Below, piece after piece: positions 45,247 to 56,040 of a stretch of DNA of 64,000 nucleotides. The notes beneath the pieces are model-generated. The model saw only the letters and a list, made by a program, of their open reading frames with translations. It was not told the origin of the DNA and did not search any database. The translations under genes were made by a program, and so were the position numbers. Every line of letters starts with the position of its first letter. Position 1 is the first letter of the stretch. Location of the stretch: NCBI GenBank assembly GCA_029204225.1, contig CM055096.1:3752014-3816013 (forward strand), given 5' to 3'. Source of the DNA: Diphasiastrum complanatum (lineage: Eukaryota > Streptophyta > Lycopodiopsida > Lycopodiales > Lycopodiaceae).

Positions 45247-45584
45247 ATGAAAGAGTTAAAGGTAACCAACACTCCCAATTCTAGGAAGGTGTGTAGCCCT
45301 TGTTTTCTTATGTTAAAGGCGTGGTTCAAATATTTTTTGTTGGAAGATGAGTTCCACAAAAAAGCCCAAACGCCATAGGGAGGGAGCATGTGGTGACATT
45401 CTAGAGTAGGATATAATCGTGTGGTTCGGGAGTTTTGATTAGCACTCTATAATGTTCTCTCTGTTTTTCTCTTCATGTGTGTTTAGGGTCGATGTGGGTG
45501 GGTGGGTGTGTGCGTGCATGTGTTTGTGTGTGTTTTCATGCTACTGGTTTACGGTTTGTGTTATATATTAATTTATGTTTCATG

Positions 45585-45658
<74 letters not shown>

Positions 45659-46669
45659 TGATACATCTAACATTTTCAACTTTTGCAGAAGAAGGACCAT
45701 AAGTTGGTTTCAAGAAAAAGAGTTGCAAGAGAGATCGAGAATATTATTGATAGGATAAATCACATGAATATTGATTTTGGATCATCATTGGCCCTAGATG
45801 ATGCTCTTGTTGATGATGACCCCTTGCATGATATAATTAGTTCATCAATGCCTCGTTCTTACCACCCAACCACACCTATCCTAGATGTTGCACATGAGTC
45901 CTCCACGATACTCCATGTGGATTCCACAAACTTGACCACCCCTTTAAAAAAGAGAACACGTCTTGGACGTATTATGACTAGTTTGAAAGATAATTGCAAA
46001 TTACTACACACTGTTGATGTTTCAAAAGACATTCTAGGTTCTTTGTCTGACCTTCCTCTTCCACCTAGCTTGCAACCATTAGTAAAAACTTTTATTAGAA
46101 GTAGATATTCGTGTTGGCCACTCCAATCACCATTACCATTAAATGGAACACCATTTACATATTGGGGTCGAATGTACATGATCATGCCTAGTGAACACTT
46201 TTCTAAGGCTAGTTTGGGCCTTTTTGCATTGAGTAGTATTGAGGTCCCTTTAAATAGTGTTGTGACATTGATGCCATATGCAGGACCTCAATACAATTGG
46301 GATGATTGGCATGCTTTGTGTCGTCACCAATGGAGGATGCAAGTATATGGCTTGAATTTAAATGCTTGTTCTTTAGAGGAGCAACGCATGCAAGGAGGCA
46401 ACATCTCAAGGGCAAATTGTACATACATTGATGGACATCCAGATGTGCATGGAAACATTGCTGTATATATAAATAGTTCCATTGGCCACCCTCTATTGAC
46501 GAATTGTGATTTTGAAGAACACACCAATGGAAAAGAAGAATATTTTACTAGGAATGTAAAGGGCACTTATGTAATGGTCTGTGCCACTAGATCTATCAGC
46601 TTTGGGGAGGATTGTTCATCAAGTATAGTTTCAACCGTCCTCTACCCAAATGTTTGCAAAAGACAATAA
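44047..46669 (+). CDS. SET-domain-like gene, three-exon model, interleaved with Tnp2
   Basis: Exons 44047-44105, 44226-44388 and 45689-46669 join in phase through GT-AG sites (AACAG/GTATAT; TTCTAG/G; CAT/GTATGT; TTTTGCAG/AAG). They give about 400 residues. The N-terminus is Ser- and Lys/Arg-rich. The last exon carries SET-domain landmarks: an N-flank GLFALSSIEVPLNSVVTLMPYAGP (positions in two parts), YIDGHPDVHGNIAVYINSS (compare GN.ARFINHS) and YVMVCATRSISFGED (compare GEEL..DY). The final Tyr-containing SET motif is altered, so methyltransferase activity is doubtful. Intron 2 contains the Tnp2 N-terminal exon (44603-44785) and two GA microsatellites. This could be a gene captured by the transposon or part of its transcript. 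The SET call is by motif only. Confidence 0.55.
44603..44785 (+). pseudogene. CACTA Tnp2 N-terminal exon (transposase-associated zinc-binding domain)
   Basis: The frame has DDKILCTCTQCKGLRIWKRR, then VNDHIWANGV. This is the CxC...H pattern of the transposase-associated domain that starts plant En/Spm Tnp2 proteins. A donor GTAAAA follows at 44786. The rest of the transposase is found from 47004 onward. Confidence 0.7.
44897..45135 (+). repeat. Three imperfect tandem units (GAAGTTAATCTCTCACTTGC)
   Basis: Units start at about 44900, 44956 and 45076. The middle one contains an extra piece of about 60 bp. It lies inside the interval between Tnp2 exons. Confidence 0.75.
45183..45244. repeat. (GA)n microsatellite
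   Basis: An uninterrupted GA run of about 62 bp. Confidence 0.97.
45589..45655. repeat. (GA)n microsatellite
   Basis: A second uninterrupted GA run of about 67 bp, 33 bp before the acceptor site of the SET-like exon. The purine strand is the coding strand. Confidence 0.97.
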
Positions 46670-47003
46670 GTCAAATATGAAGATTTAAATTTTGTTGATA
46701 TGTAGAGATGTATAATCCATGCTTCTTGATTGTATTTAGTTTGTGTCATTAAACACATCAAATGTTAGGAGCATTATTCGTCACTTGCCTAGATTAAATG
46801 TTAGGAGCATTATTCGTCTTTGAGTTCATTGAATGTTAACAAGTTGAAAAGACAAATCTGTCTAATAGATACATTGGTATGTTCACAATTTTTAAAATAA
46901 GAGGTAATTTATATTCATATGCAACATTTAGATCTATCAAGTATTGGGAGGAAATGTTTATCAAGCATTGTTTCAATCTACTTCTTCTTATTTTGTTATA
47001 TAG

Positions 47004-48314
47004 GATTCTTCATCCTCATTTAGTGTTGGAGACAATAATCCTCGTAATGGTCGACGTAGACGACGAATGCAATACGACAGTCCACATATAAAACAATTAC
47101 CTCGTCATCTACGTCAAGGCTTAAAAGAGATAATGGAAATTGATGAGCGCATTAATCAAGAGACTAATGCATCTGAATCTAGCTCATCTAGATCTACTTA
47201 TTCGCAAACAAGTTCCAACGATGAAAATGAGCTTCCAATGAATGATGAATTTGAAGTCATGGAGATATGTTGGATGATATGTACGAGAACAATATTGCAG
47301 CTAGACACAATGAACAAGATGAGGAGGCACTTTTGTCTAAAGAAGAAAGAAAATTGCGAGAAGAATCAAAGACCGCATTGTATCCTAGAACAAAGACATC
47401 TCGTTTGGTGACTTCTCTACTTCTATTAAATCTTCAAGCCAAATATACATGGAGTGACCAAAGCCTCACATCATTATTTGAGTAAATTTCTTTTCATCTA
47501 CTTGTTATTTTTGCTTTGAAACAAAATTTACAATTTGGACATCGAGTGATATTTTTTTTACAATGACTTCTTTTGTCATGTACAGACTATTGAAAAACAA
47601 AATTCTCCCAGAAGGGAATGTCATGCCTGAGACAAGAGATGAGGCACGAAAGATGTTGACTAACATCGGGATGGACTACAAGCAATATCTTGCAAAAGAT
47701 TGTATTTTATATCGAGGAAGGTACGAATCACTCAAGAAATGTCCCATTTGTGATACTCCTTGATATAGAGATGATTTGCAAGGAGCAACCATTCCGTGCA
47801 AAATTTTACGAAATTTTCCAGTAATTTCACGATTGCAATGTTTATTTCGTTGTAAATCTCTTGCACAACATATGGACTGGCATGCACACCATACCTCTGC
47901 GGATGGGATGATGAGGGTACCTTCAAATTCGCCTGCATCGAATCACATCAACAAAGAGTATCCAAGCTTTGCCAATGAGTCAAGAAATGTGAGATTTGGT
48001 CTTGCAACAGATGGTGTGAACCCCTTTGGTGTACGAGCAACTACGTGGGCCATTTGGCCTGTTTTCTTGGTAAATTTTAATATTCCTCCTTGGTTGAGTA
48101 CAAAAAAGAGACACATTATGTTGGCACTTTCAATTCTTGGCCAACGCAAGGTTAAGAACATGGATGTGTATCTTGAGCCGCTTATTGACGAGTTGGAAGA
48201 TTTGTGGAAGGGGATAAAAGCATATGACATTTCGCGCCCATGAGAGGGAGTTTACACTACATGCCATTGTAATGTGGACAATGAATGACTATCAAGGATT
48301 AGGTGAATGCTCAG
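47004..48314 (+). pseudogene. CACTA (En/Spm) Tnp2 transposase core, decayed
   Basis: Exon 47004-47481 (acceptor TATATAG, Ser-rich, then DENELPMNDEFEVM and SLTSLFE) and exon 47586-48314 (acceptor CATGTACAG, donor GTAATC) join in phase at Glu. They give the Tnp2 domain: LPEGNVMPETRDEARKML, DCILYRGRYESLKKCPICDTP, ISRLQCLFRC, MMRVPSNSPASNHINKEYP, RNVRFGLATDGVNPFG, WPVFLVNFNIPPWL and DVYLEPLIDELEDLWKG. Damage: a one-base loss near 47262, a TGA at 47761-47763 where Arg is expected, and a frameshift near 48232, after which EFTLHAIVMWTMNDYQGLGECS continues in another frame. The C-terminal half of Tnp2 is missing. No CACTA termini were identified. The exon order is interrupted by the SET-like exon at 45689-46669. 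Confidence 0.9.
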
Positions 48315-48468
48315 GTAATCATTCAAACAATGTCTATCTTGTGTACATAGTCTTTTGTTTACAATTACATACAACTAGTAATTCTTGACATTTACATGAT
48401 ATACTACAATGGCTATAATTATTCTTTGACATATACTTTTTTTAATAGTGATTGATAGTATCCATTTG

Positions 48469-48590
48469 ACAACTGTTATTGGCGTAATTCAGAGAAGTAT
48501 ACTAATATTTCGTAGAAGATCGGTTCACGTGGACCAATATGAAGTGCTCACACCTGATCTGCAGCCAACGCATACTAGAAAAATTTAGAG
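48469..48590 (-). repeat. Dispersed repeat B, second copy (inverted)
   Basis: This is the reverse complement of 29864-29986 with few differences. It ends at 48590, exactly where LINE sequence begins. Confidence 0.8.
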
Positions 48591-49480
48591 TGTCCTCACC
48601 ATGATTCTCTTTTCCAAGTCCTCAACCTTCTTAAATAGGGCTGCCTTTTCCTTAGCCCTCTTCTCTGAAAGAGCTTTCCTAGTCCTGGCTAACAAGCTTT
48701 GGGTTTTCTTCAAGGCTCCAAGCCAAAGCTTGGTGGCTGAACCTCTTCTCTTCTCAGCCATATTCCAAATCTCCCTGATTCCCATTTGAATTTCTTCAAT
48801 TTGAAGTAGTTTAGGATCTGTCCTAAACCAAGAGCAATTGCCGAACTGCTTAGCCCTCTCAAGCTTGAATGGGAAATGTAGCCTCTATCCAACCTGGCCA
48901 TCCTAAGGTTAGCCCCCTCTTGGTGGTTACTCCAAGTGAAATCATGTTGTCCCTCAATCTCCTGTATGTTAGTACTTTGTTTCATCCTCATCCATTCCTC
49001 GAATTCCCTGCCAGAGATGATGTTTCCTTTGCCCTTATATCTATCCTGTCGGGACTCCACCATATTAAGGTCTCCCACTAGGATGATGCTGCTCCCCTTC
49101 TCAGCTAGTTACCTCCAACGGGGGATCCTTTCTCCCGTAGTGTTCTTGGCATAGACAAAGATGAGGCTAATAACACGCCCCTCCCACTCCAGCTTTACTT
49201 CCTTCCAGTCGTGGCATAAGCCACATATGACATGCACCACTCTACTCTCCACCTTCCTGTGAATGCCCAGAGCCAAAACTCCTTGGCCTCTTTGGTGATC
49301 CGTCCAATGCCAGCTGTGAGACTTTGAGATTAACTCCAAGTTCTTTTTAAGGTCCTTTCCAATAACTTTCACCTCTTGGAGGGAAATAAAATCCAGGTTT
49401 AACCGATTGTCCCACATCCATTTTCTCCAGGCTCTAGCCTTTTCCTCCTCTGACAAGCCTCTAGTTGAGATAATTAGCAT
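48591..49480 (-). pseudogene. LINE ORF2 endonuclease part (reverse transcriptase missing)
   Basis: ORF2 starts with ATG at 49478-49480, overlapping the end of ORF1. It shows the apurinic-type endonuclease of L1-like LINEs: LNLDFISLQEVKV (catalytic Glu), GQGVLALGI, LIFVYAKN, VGDLNMV (GDxN), DFTWSNHQ and RLDRGY. The usual SDH end is not clear. A stop near 49108 and a shift near 48860 break it. The last part (to 48591) is the charged linker that normally precedes reverse transcriptase. The RT domain and 3' end are absent, because repeat B is joined at 48590. Since LINEs normally lose their 5' ends, this loss must come from a later rearrangement. Confidence 0.85.
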
Positions 49481-51865
49481 TTCAACAAACGTTTGGCCTT
49501 AGCACCTGCTCCTTTGGTTCTTCCCTTCTTCTTCGGCTTGTTTGGGGGGGGTCTTTCCTCCTGGAGTCTTTTACTCCCCAAAAGCCCATCTGTAATCATG
49601 AATGGTGAGTTCTCAACTGAGCTTACCTCCAATGCAAGTAATCTATGGCCCTCTTCAGTCCCAATGCCCTCTGAACCAAGCTGTGGACAATGGGTTTCTC
49701 CCAAACTTCTCTCTAAGTGGTTGTACGGCCTCCCATATGGAGCTGAGACGCTATAGTGGGAAGACTGTTCTGTAGTGTTGTACAACTATACAGGCTAGTT
49801 GCCGTTAAAAAAAAACATTTCCCCTGGGGGGGTATTCAAGGCAGTTTCCAGAGGGTCAAGCCTCAAATCTTTCTCTCTCTACCCCCCAACTGGTTGTACA
49901 TCAGGTTATGGATGCCTATCTCAATCTGTAATTGGTTCTTTGTAGGTCTGTTGTATAGTTGTTTAGGCCCCCGCTTTATTGGTGTTGGCGGCCTCCAGGC
50001 TCAAATAGTCCAATACTGCCAAAACCTCTTTGTTAGGCTTTGGAAGCTCCAATCCTTGGCTGACTTTGGAGGCTTCTTGTGGGCCTTTTGACAATGGAAT
50101 ACCCTATGCTTCAGAGCCATTTCCCTCATCAACGGATGCCTCCTTGCTTTGTGAGAAGGATGCTTGTGGCTGTTCTCTTTGTTCAATGATGCTTTGGGGA
50201 CCTCTCAAGTCTCCTTTCCGCCTGTGAATGGTGAATCCCTCATCATTCTCCAAAGGCCCTACCTCATTCCTATGTTTCTCAGCCTGCTCATGGTGGGCTC
50301 CTTTCTCCTCATCTGATTCTTTGGCATTTTTGCTTTCCTTGTTTGCACTTTTATAAAAGGTAAAGCCCTCCTCATCCAAGATGGGCTGCCTTCCTCTTTC
50401 CCAAGCCCTTGGGGGATAATCTTTCTTAGATTGGATCTTCTCCCTGTTTGGACAGTCTCTGATCAAATGCCCCCTCTGCCTACAGTAGAAACAAGCATCC
50501 AGCAGGGATTTATAGACAACCCTAATATTGGAGACATAGGAGCTCCCCATCACCTTGGTGACACTAGGCAAATCATTGCCAAGGTCCACTTCCACCAAAA
50601 CCTGGGAAACCATCTCTGATTGAAGCCATCCTCTTTCCTGAGAGCTAGGCATTTGCCAATTGGTAAGACAATGTGGTCTAAGTGATCTCAAAGGTGGCAA
50701 GGGCACATCTATCAGCTCCACCCACATTGGCACCAGGGTAGGCTTTTTATTTTCTGGATTGAATTCCGAATCATATTTGAACAAAATGATAGGGGAAGCT
50801 CTGAAAAGCCATGGGCCTTCTACCAATGCCCTCCTGGTACTCTCCTCATCAACAAACAAAAAAGAAAAATAATTTTTTGGGAGGTATTGAACCTTAGCAA
50901 GAAGAATCCTTACTCTGGACCATTGGGCTACAATCCACTTTCTAAGTTCTTCCAGCGGTGGTCTTGGCCCATACTCAGCTCAATCAAAGCTCTCTTGTTA
51001 AACTTGTCCAAGGTAGCTTTCTCCAATTCCAAGGGAAGGGTAAGCACGAACTCTTTTGATGCCCTGTCTGGACTAGAGGAACCTGTTTCAAAGGGGTAAA
51101 ACTTGGGGGCCCAACAACCATCATTATGAATCTTGCCATCTTGGTCTTCAACCCTTGAATGAAGCTTTGGTTGAGTATCCTTGGTTAGTCTCTTCTCTTC
51201 ACCCTGATGTCTAGCTGTAACATTACCAAGAGTGGCAGTACTTCCCTCCTCTTGGCAAAGGTCGGCCACCACATCAGCCCAATTAGCTTTGCACTTGTTG
51301 CCCTCTCCTGAGATAACCTCTCCATTCTCCTGGGGTGAAGCTTTCTTGTTGCCCTGGCTTTCCTTCCATTTTCCAATCTCTTGGCTCCATACTTGATTCA
51401 TCCTACTTCGAATGTCACTCCCAAGGGAAGCAATCCCTCCCCCATTGCCCTTAGCATCAACAAAAGGCAGAGAGGCTTTAAACTTTTGACTTGGGTCTGT
51501 CTTTCCTGCATGAAAGGATTCAGAAATCTACTCATTATGGCTACCATTCATCTGGAGATGCTTACCCTTTGCACTCCCTTTGCCTTCATCATGTTCCCCC
51601 AGGGCAGAGATGGGGGTCAACCATATCCTGGAGCCTACCAACCGATGGGGCTGCATTTCTATCTATCACCTTGCCAAAATAAGGCTGCTGTAGCACCTTT
51701 GTTGCCCCTTACCACTACAAAAGCCTCGCTACTCAAGGCTAGAAAGTCTTCCTCCAAGGACTGAGATCCTGCTGCCCTACCCTGCTCAGTCTTAGACTCT
51801 TGTGGTAAGTCACCAAAGTTCATGTGGAAGTCTTCGTCACCATCGCCTTCTCCTTCTCCCTCCAT
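49474..51865 (-). pseudogene. LINE ORF1 (DUF4283-like plus CCHC zinc knuckle), decayed
   Basis: From 51865 leftward: an acidic N-terminal segment (MEGEGEGDGDEDFHMNFG), a middle segment including FVLTLPLELEKA and GPRPPLEEL, then FVDEESTRRALVEGPWLF and a PMWVELIDVPLP stretch as in DUF4283 ORF1 proteins. The zinc knuckle CFYCRQRGHLIRDC (about 50456-50500) and a basic C-terminus ending KRLLKC and TAA overlapping the ORF2 start (ATGCTAA) follow. Frames change at least three times (near 51650, 50900 and 50100-49780), so it is inactive. The protein would bind element RNA. The 5' limit is set only by loss of homology near 51880. Confidence 0.82.
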
Positions 51866-51880
51866 CTCTGCTATGTAAAC

Positions 51881-52085
51881 TATACCCGTTCATTATGATT
51901 TTATGTTACTCCTCATGTTGTTTTTCCAACGTGAAGCATCCAATATGGACACTATTCTCTATATCCATTATGAAGTCTTTCCATTTCATATTTATATATA
52001 CTTAGAGAAAAAGACTTATTCATAAAGCATATATCACATCTTGGTTTATGTTCTAAACCTATGCTAAAACTAGTTGAAGAGGGAG
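51881..52085. other. Short spacer ending in copia 3' coding tail
   Basis: No gene. The last 25 bp or so (ATGCTAAAACTAGTTGAAGAGGGAG) are the C-terminal codons and polypurine tract of the copia family seen at 26580-26600. Confidence 0.6.
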
Positions 52086-52660
52086 TGTGAAAAGTGTCAA
52101 CTAGTTTTCTACTTAACTGCTTGGTTTGGCGATTTGAGCCTAAATGGTATCAAATTAGCAAATAAACTTCACATGGCTAGTTCACACGTGTGAAAGTAGG
52201 CTACATGACCAATCTTTAAGTTGGGTCCAAGTTAATTTGGTTACTTAGTCATTAAAGGCTCATTTTTAGCTTTAATTTGGCAATTTTGGCCAATATGACT
52301 ATTTCAGGGCTAGTTTCGGATAAGCTTGGCTACTCTAGAGAGAGGAGAGAGAGATAGTCAAATAGCAGGTAGTTCTGGAGAATGTAGACCCTAAGTGGTA
52401 ATCCACTTTTGGACGGCTTGGAGTCAAGACTATTTCATTATTTTTGGTTCTCTTCTACTTGTAAGTAGAATACTACTTGTAAGCTTGATTTATCTCTATT
52501 GGAGAGAAGTAAATGATTTGTTGATGTTTTATGGCCTGTTAACAGAGAATTGGATTAGATCTTTGCGAATGTTGAATAGATTTTCATTCTAGCTTGCTTT
52601 GGTAGAGTTATCTTGATCAAACTAGAAATTCTATGTGTAGAATTGTCTACAAATTTCACA
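52086..52660 (+). repeat. Copia 3' LTR (575 bp)
   Basis: It follows a polypurine tract, begins TGTGAAA and ends TTTCACA, a perfect 7-bp terminal inverted repeat. The sequence after it is not a primer site, so this is the 3' LTR of an element whose body is deleted except for about 25 bp. The 5' end is related to the LTR starts at 26601 and 56597. The first 20 bp also resemble the LTR at 18083. Confidence 0.8.
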
Positions 52661-52723
52661 TTTGTTTTTGTGCATCTTCTATTGTGCCTAGATCTATATT
52701 TTGGATCTTAAATTTTGACATGA

Positions 52724-53100
52724 CATTAGAGGAGTTCTAAATCCCAAAAAGACCCTCTGTAAAGATTCTTTTTATATTTTTTCTCAAATTTTTCTTACAC
52801 ATGGACCAATCAAAACACTCAAATTTGAAATCTACGTAACGTAACTTTTTGAGTCCACATTTTGATTCCATACTAAAAATGGCATAACTTTTTAGTGGTA
52901 AGTTCGAATTTAGCGAAGTTTGGTGCATTAGAAAGTGCTCAACAAGGGCTTTCAAATGATATGTTACATTCATACTTCTGAGCTACGATTAAAAAGTTAT
53001 GGCAAGTCAAAAGTATGAGTGTTATAATATTTTAATAATAAAAAAGGCATCTTGCACGAATTTTTAAAGGGTCTTTTTGGAACTCAAAACTCCTCTAATG
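52724..53100. mobile_element. MITE-like element with 33-bp terminal inverted repeats
   Basis: The arms 52724-52756 and 53068-53100 (CATTAGAGGAGTT...CCAAAAAGACCCT and its complement) match at 29 of 33 positions. The element is 377 bp, AT-rich, with no coding frame, and has a second internal inverted pair (GCATAACTTTTTA near 52880 and TAAAAAGTTATGGC near 52990). Outer bases TGAC on both sides may extend the repeat. No clear target duplication was seen, so the superfamily is not assigned. Confidence 0.75.
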
Positions 53101-53193
53101 ATTGTCATAGCAAATTCGGAAGCTTTTTGATTAACATCTAGTGAGGCTTCACCTTTTGATCCATGAGCAAACTGATTGTTTTTCATGACTCAT

Positions 53194-53201
<8 letters not shown>

Positions 53202-53236
<35 letters not shown>
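53202..53236. repeat. (AT)n microsatellite
   Basis: An AT run of about 35 bp. Confidence 0.95.
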
Positions 53237-53239
<3 letters not shown>

Positions 53240-53625
53240 ACATATGTATGTGAACATTTCATTGCATTCAACTAATAACTACACGAAGCAATAGGGCATG
53301 CACCTACGTCTATGAGAGTACTTGCATAGTAACGCATTGACCTGACCTTATGAAAATACAACCTTAAGTATGGTTTGCAAGAGATTCTAATGGTGCCATC
53401 TATATGATCCCACATGATAGATTTGAGCCAACATAGATTTGCCATGTGCTATGCATATATCTCGTGAGTCATGGCCAAAGATTTGTCACACATGAGAATA
53501 GGAGGAAGACTAGTGCTTATAAGGGGCATAGGAGGAGGTGACCCTCCTATGGATTGTGGGAAGAAGGGTATAGACTGAAAGGCCAAGAGGCCATTCCATC
53601 CCCGGCGCTTCAATCACAACGCACA

Positions 53626-53682
53626 CCCCCCCCCCCCCCCCCCCCCCCGGCCACCCCTTTCTCTCTCTCTCTCTCTCTCTCT
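53626..53682. repeat. Poly-C tract and (CT)n microsatellite
   Basis: A run of about 23 C (53626-53648) is followed by a CT run at 53661-53682, just upstream of an open frame. The C run is prone to length error in sequencing. Confidence 0.93.
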
Positions 53683-53715
53683 CGGTCTCTCGATCTCGAT
53701 ATACATATATAGATA

Positions 53716-54378
53716 TTGCTCTCGATCGATCAGTCTGATCCAGCAGCCGCAGCAGTAGCAGCGGCTATGGTGATCGGGCAGTGGAAGATCCCCATCCCTG
53801 GATACGAGTACAAAATCACGAACAGACGCAGTCGATTTGCACGCAACTTTCCACCAGAAGACAGCAACAAGTGGCGCTTCATCTTCACTCGAGGTATTCA
53901 TCAGCCAGGCCTGGTGGTGGATCGTCACAAATTCATCATCCAACTCCAGCAAAGCGACCAAATATCGGAGCAGCCGCCCCAAATCTTCCACAAACAAGAA
54001 ACTGCCACAGTGAGTGCAGAACCGGGCGAGTGGCATAACACTTTCCATAAGCATGAGTATATCATAGAAACTATGGCCGATCCTGGCATTCCTCTGCCTG
54101 TTTACAGGATTCAAAGCAGAGCCATTCCTTCCTTTGCATACGAACAGGTCCATGAGCACTTGCCCTACCACCATCGTAGAAAATTGCGTTATGATTACCA
54201 GCACACCGTGACTGTGTATGCTAGTGATATTATCAAGACGCGGTTTGAGGTTCAGGCACCCTCTGAGATTGACTGCGCTCTAAGATCTATCACCCTAATA
54301 GAAGGTCAGGCGTGTCAGGAGATCTTGCATGCTCATTTACACCACCATAAATTTAGTGCCATCCATTCAAAGGTTTAA
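53716..54378 (+). CDS. Hypothetical protein, 220 residues, open frame
   Basis: This is the longest plus-strand frame in the right half not explained by a transposon. Alanine-rich codons follow the first start. The next ATG, at 53767 (MVIGQWKIPIPGYEYK), is a likelier start given the (GCA)n-like stretch before it. Visible features: WRFIFTRGIHQPGLVVDRHKF, QPPQIFHKQE, a His-rich middle and end (HEHLPYHHRRK, HAHLHHH), and no membrane segment or signal peptide. The GC content and codon use are higher and more regular than in flanking DNA. A TATA-like CTTATAAGG lies near 53516. No family recognised. It could be a single-exon gene or an exon of a larger one. Confidence 0.5.
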   Translation: MLSIDQSDPAAAAVAAAMVIGQWKIPIPGYEYKITNRRSRFARNFPPEDSNKWRFIFTRGIHQPGLVVDRHKFIIQLQQSDQISEQPPQIFHKQETATVSAEPGEWHNTFHKHEYIIETMADPGIPLPVYRIQSRAIPSFAYEQVHEHLPYHHRRKLRYDYQHTVTVYASDIIKTRFEVQAPSEIDCALRSITLIEGQACQEILHAHLHHHKFSAIHSKV

Positions 54379-56040
54379 GTACCCCGTTAAGATTGGCCCG
54401 TGCAAACTGTACCTACACGAAACACAATGTTTCCACCGATTTCTCCCCGCAACTCAGCAGATTTCTGGATCTATGCCTCCATCCTACTTTGCGCAAATCC
54501 ATCTATTGTCGAATACTTTTATCCTCATGTATTTGTACTATTTGTGTGTCTCGAATTATTTAGGATTAAAAAACAAATGTAAATGGAGAAGGCTTTGACA
54601 AGAAGCATTACAACATGAGAATTGCAAGTCCATTGTCCCTGCAATCACATAAAATGACCATTTATAAAGGTATATCCAAGATTTACAAAGTGATATTGGA
54701 GCTTATATTGTTACTCATAGATTATGTAATCATCTGGATCAAGCTATGCAAATAGCTTTCCTACTTAAACCATAATATTCAAGTAAATGGTCAACAATCA
54801 AAGTATGATAAAGTGGAGAATGAATTGATATACACAAGCAAGATTGATAAAGAGGATAATGAATGATACAATATTCTAAATATTTTGAAAAGAATACCAC
54901 CAAGAAACATGTTGTTGCTCTTTCAACAAAACTAGTTCTAAGACTGAGATTGATCATTTTCACCAAGTGGGCTTATGTTTCACCTGCAAGCAACCATGAC
55001 ACATTTGATAGGAAAAAATATACCGATATGTTTTAATCATTGAAAATAATGAATGTGAGGATAATATAAAAAAATAATAATAATAATAAATTGTCACGAC
55101 ATGATGTGGACAATGAATAGTCACCATTAGCAAGCACTCAAAGACAATGTTAACAATATGTCTTTAAATGCCAATGGACCCCATCAAAATAAAACCTTAT
55201 GTATTGAAGCATTAGTTAATGTAAAAAAAGTGCTGTGAGTAATTATTATTTGATATTTGCATCAAAGTCATAGTGTTGGATGAAGGTATATTTATTGAAA
55301 ACATCTTAATAAACAAATGCTCTAAGAAATCCAAAAAACAATAAGATATAATAAGATCTATCTTTGACATGCTTTTTCTTCTATATTGTTTTGGAATTCA
55401 TTTTTGTAAATGTCTGGATCAATGTTGCAAGAGTTTAATAAGTACATCTATTTTATCGTGGGATAAACCTATTATGTAGATGAATTTGTCTAAAAAAAAA
55501 GTCTCGTATGAAGAAATTTTGGCTTTCAATTTTCGAAAAAGCTGAAATAGTCAAACAACATTATCATTAATATAAAAAAAAAGACATTCCCAAAGTTCTC
55601 ATTGAATAAAGCACTTTGAATAGTTATCTCTTTTAGATCCTACTCATCATCAGATGCCATTCCGGTTTGTAAGAATATGCATGCACTAGAATGAGATGAT
55701 AGAATGAGCACAAAGTTCTAGGGTTCCGTATGAAAGTACAAAGTTGAATGTGGGATGATTCCTAAAATTGCTTATAATACTCATAATTTTCTTGAATGTG
55801 GATTTTGTTATATTAAATTTTATTCTATGAGTTTCTATTTCAATGAAAATTGTTCTCAATTCCTTGTTCTTTGAACACTTTGGGCCAATTATGTGAACTA
55901 TAAATCCATTGACTATACCAATTACTGAGATATCCAAGTTTGTAAGTACCATAGTCTTGGCTCTTAATGGTAATTCAAGAACTTAATGATAAAATGGATC
56001 ATTGATCCATATTGCTACGTAATTATTCAATGGAGACAAG
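54379..56040. other. AT-rich region; weak Tnp2 exon echo near 55100
   Basis: There is no gene. Around 55095-55170, GATGTGGACAATGAATAG...AAGCACTCAAAGACAATG resembles the Tnp2 exon end at 48265-48335 (ATGTGGACAATGAATGA...), suggesting a worn fragment of a related element. A minus-strand frame at 55686-55952 shows no recognisable domain. Confidence 0.4.

Noticed and set aside
45477-45758. ORFs running through the GA microsatellite (ERERER peptides)
   Set aside because: Artefact of dinucleotide repeats; the real exon begins at the acceptor site at 45689.
53614-54204. Minus-strand ORF of 196 codons opposite the hypothetical gene
   Set aside because: Its C-terminus is made of R/E and G repeats from the CT and C runs, and it is antisense to a frame with better composition.
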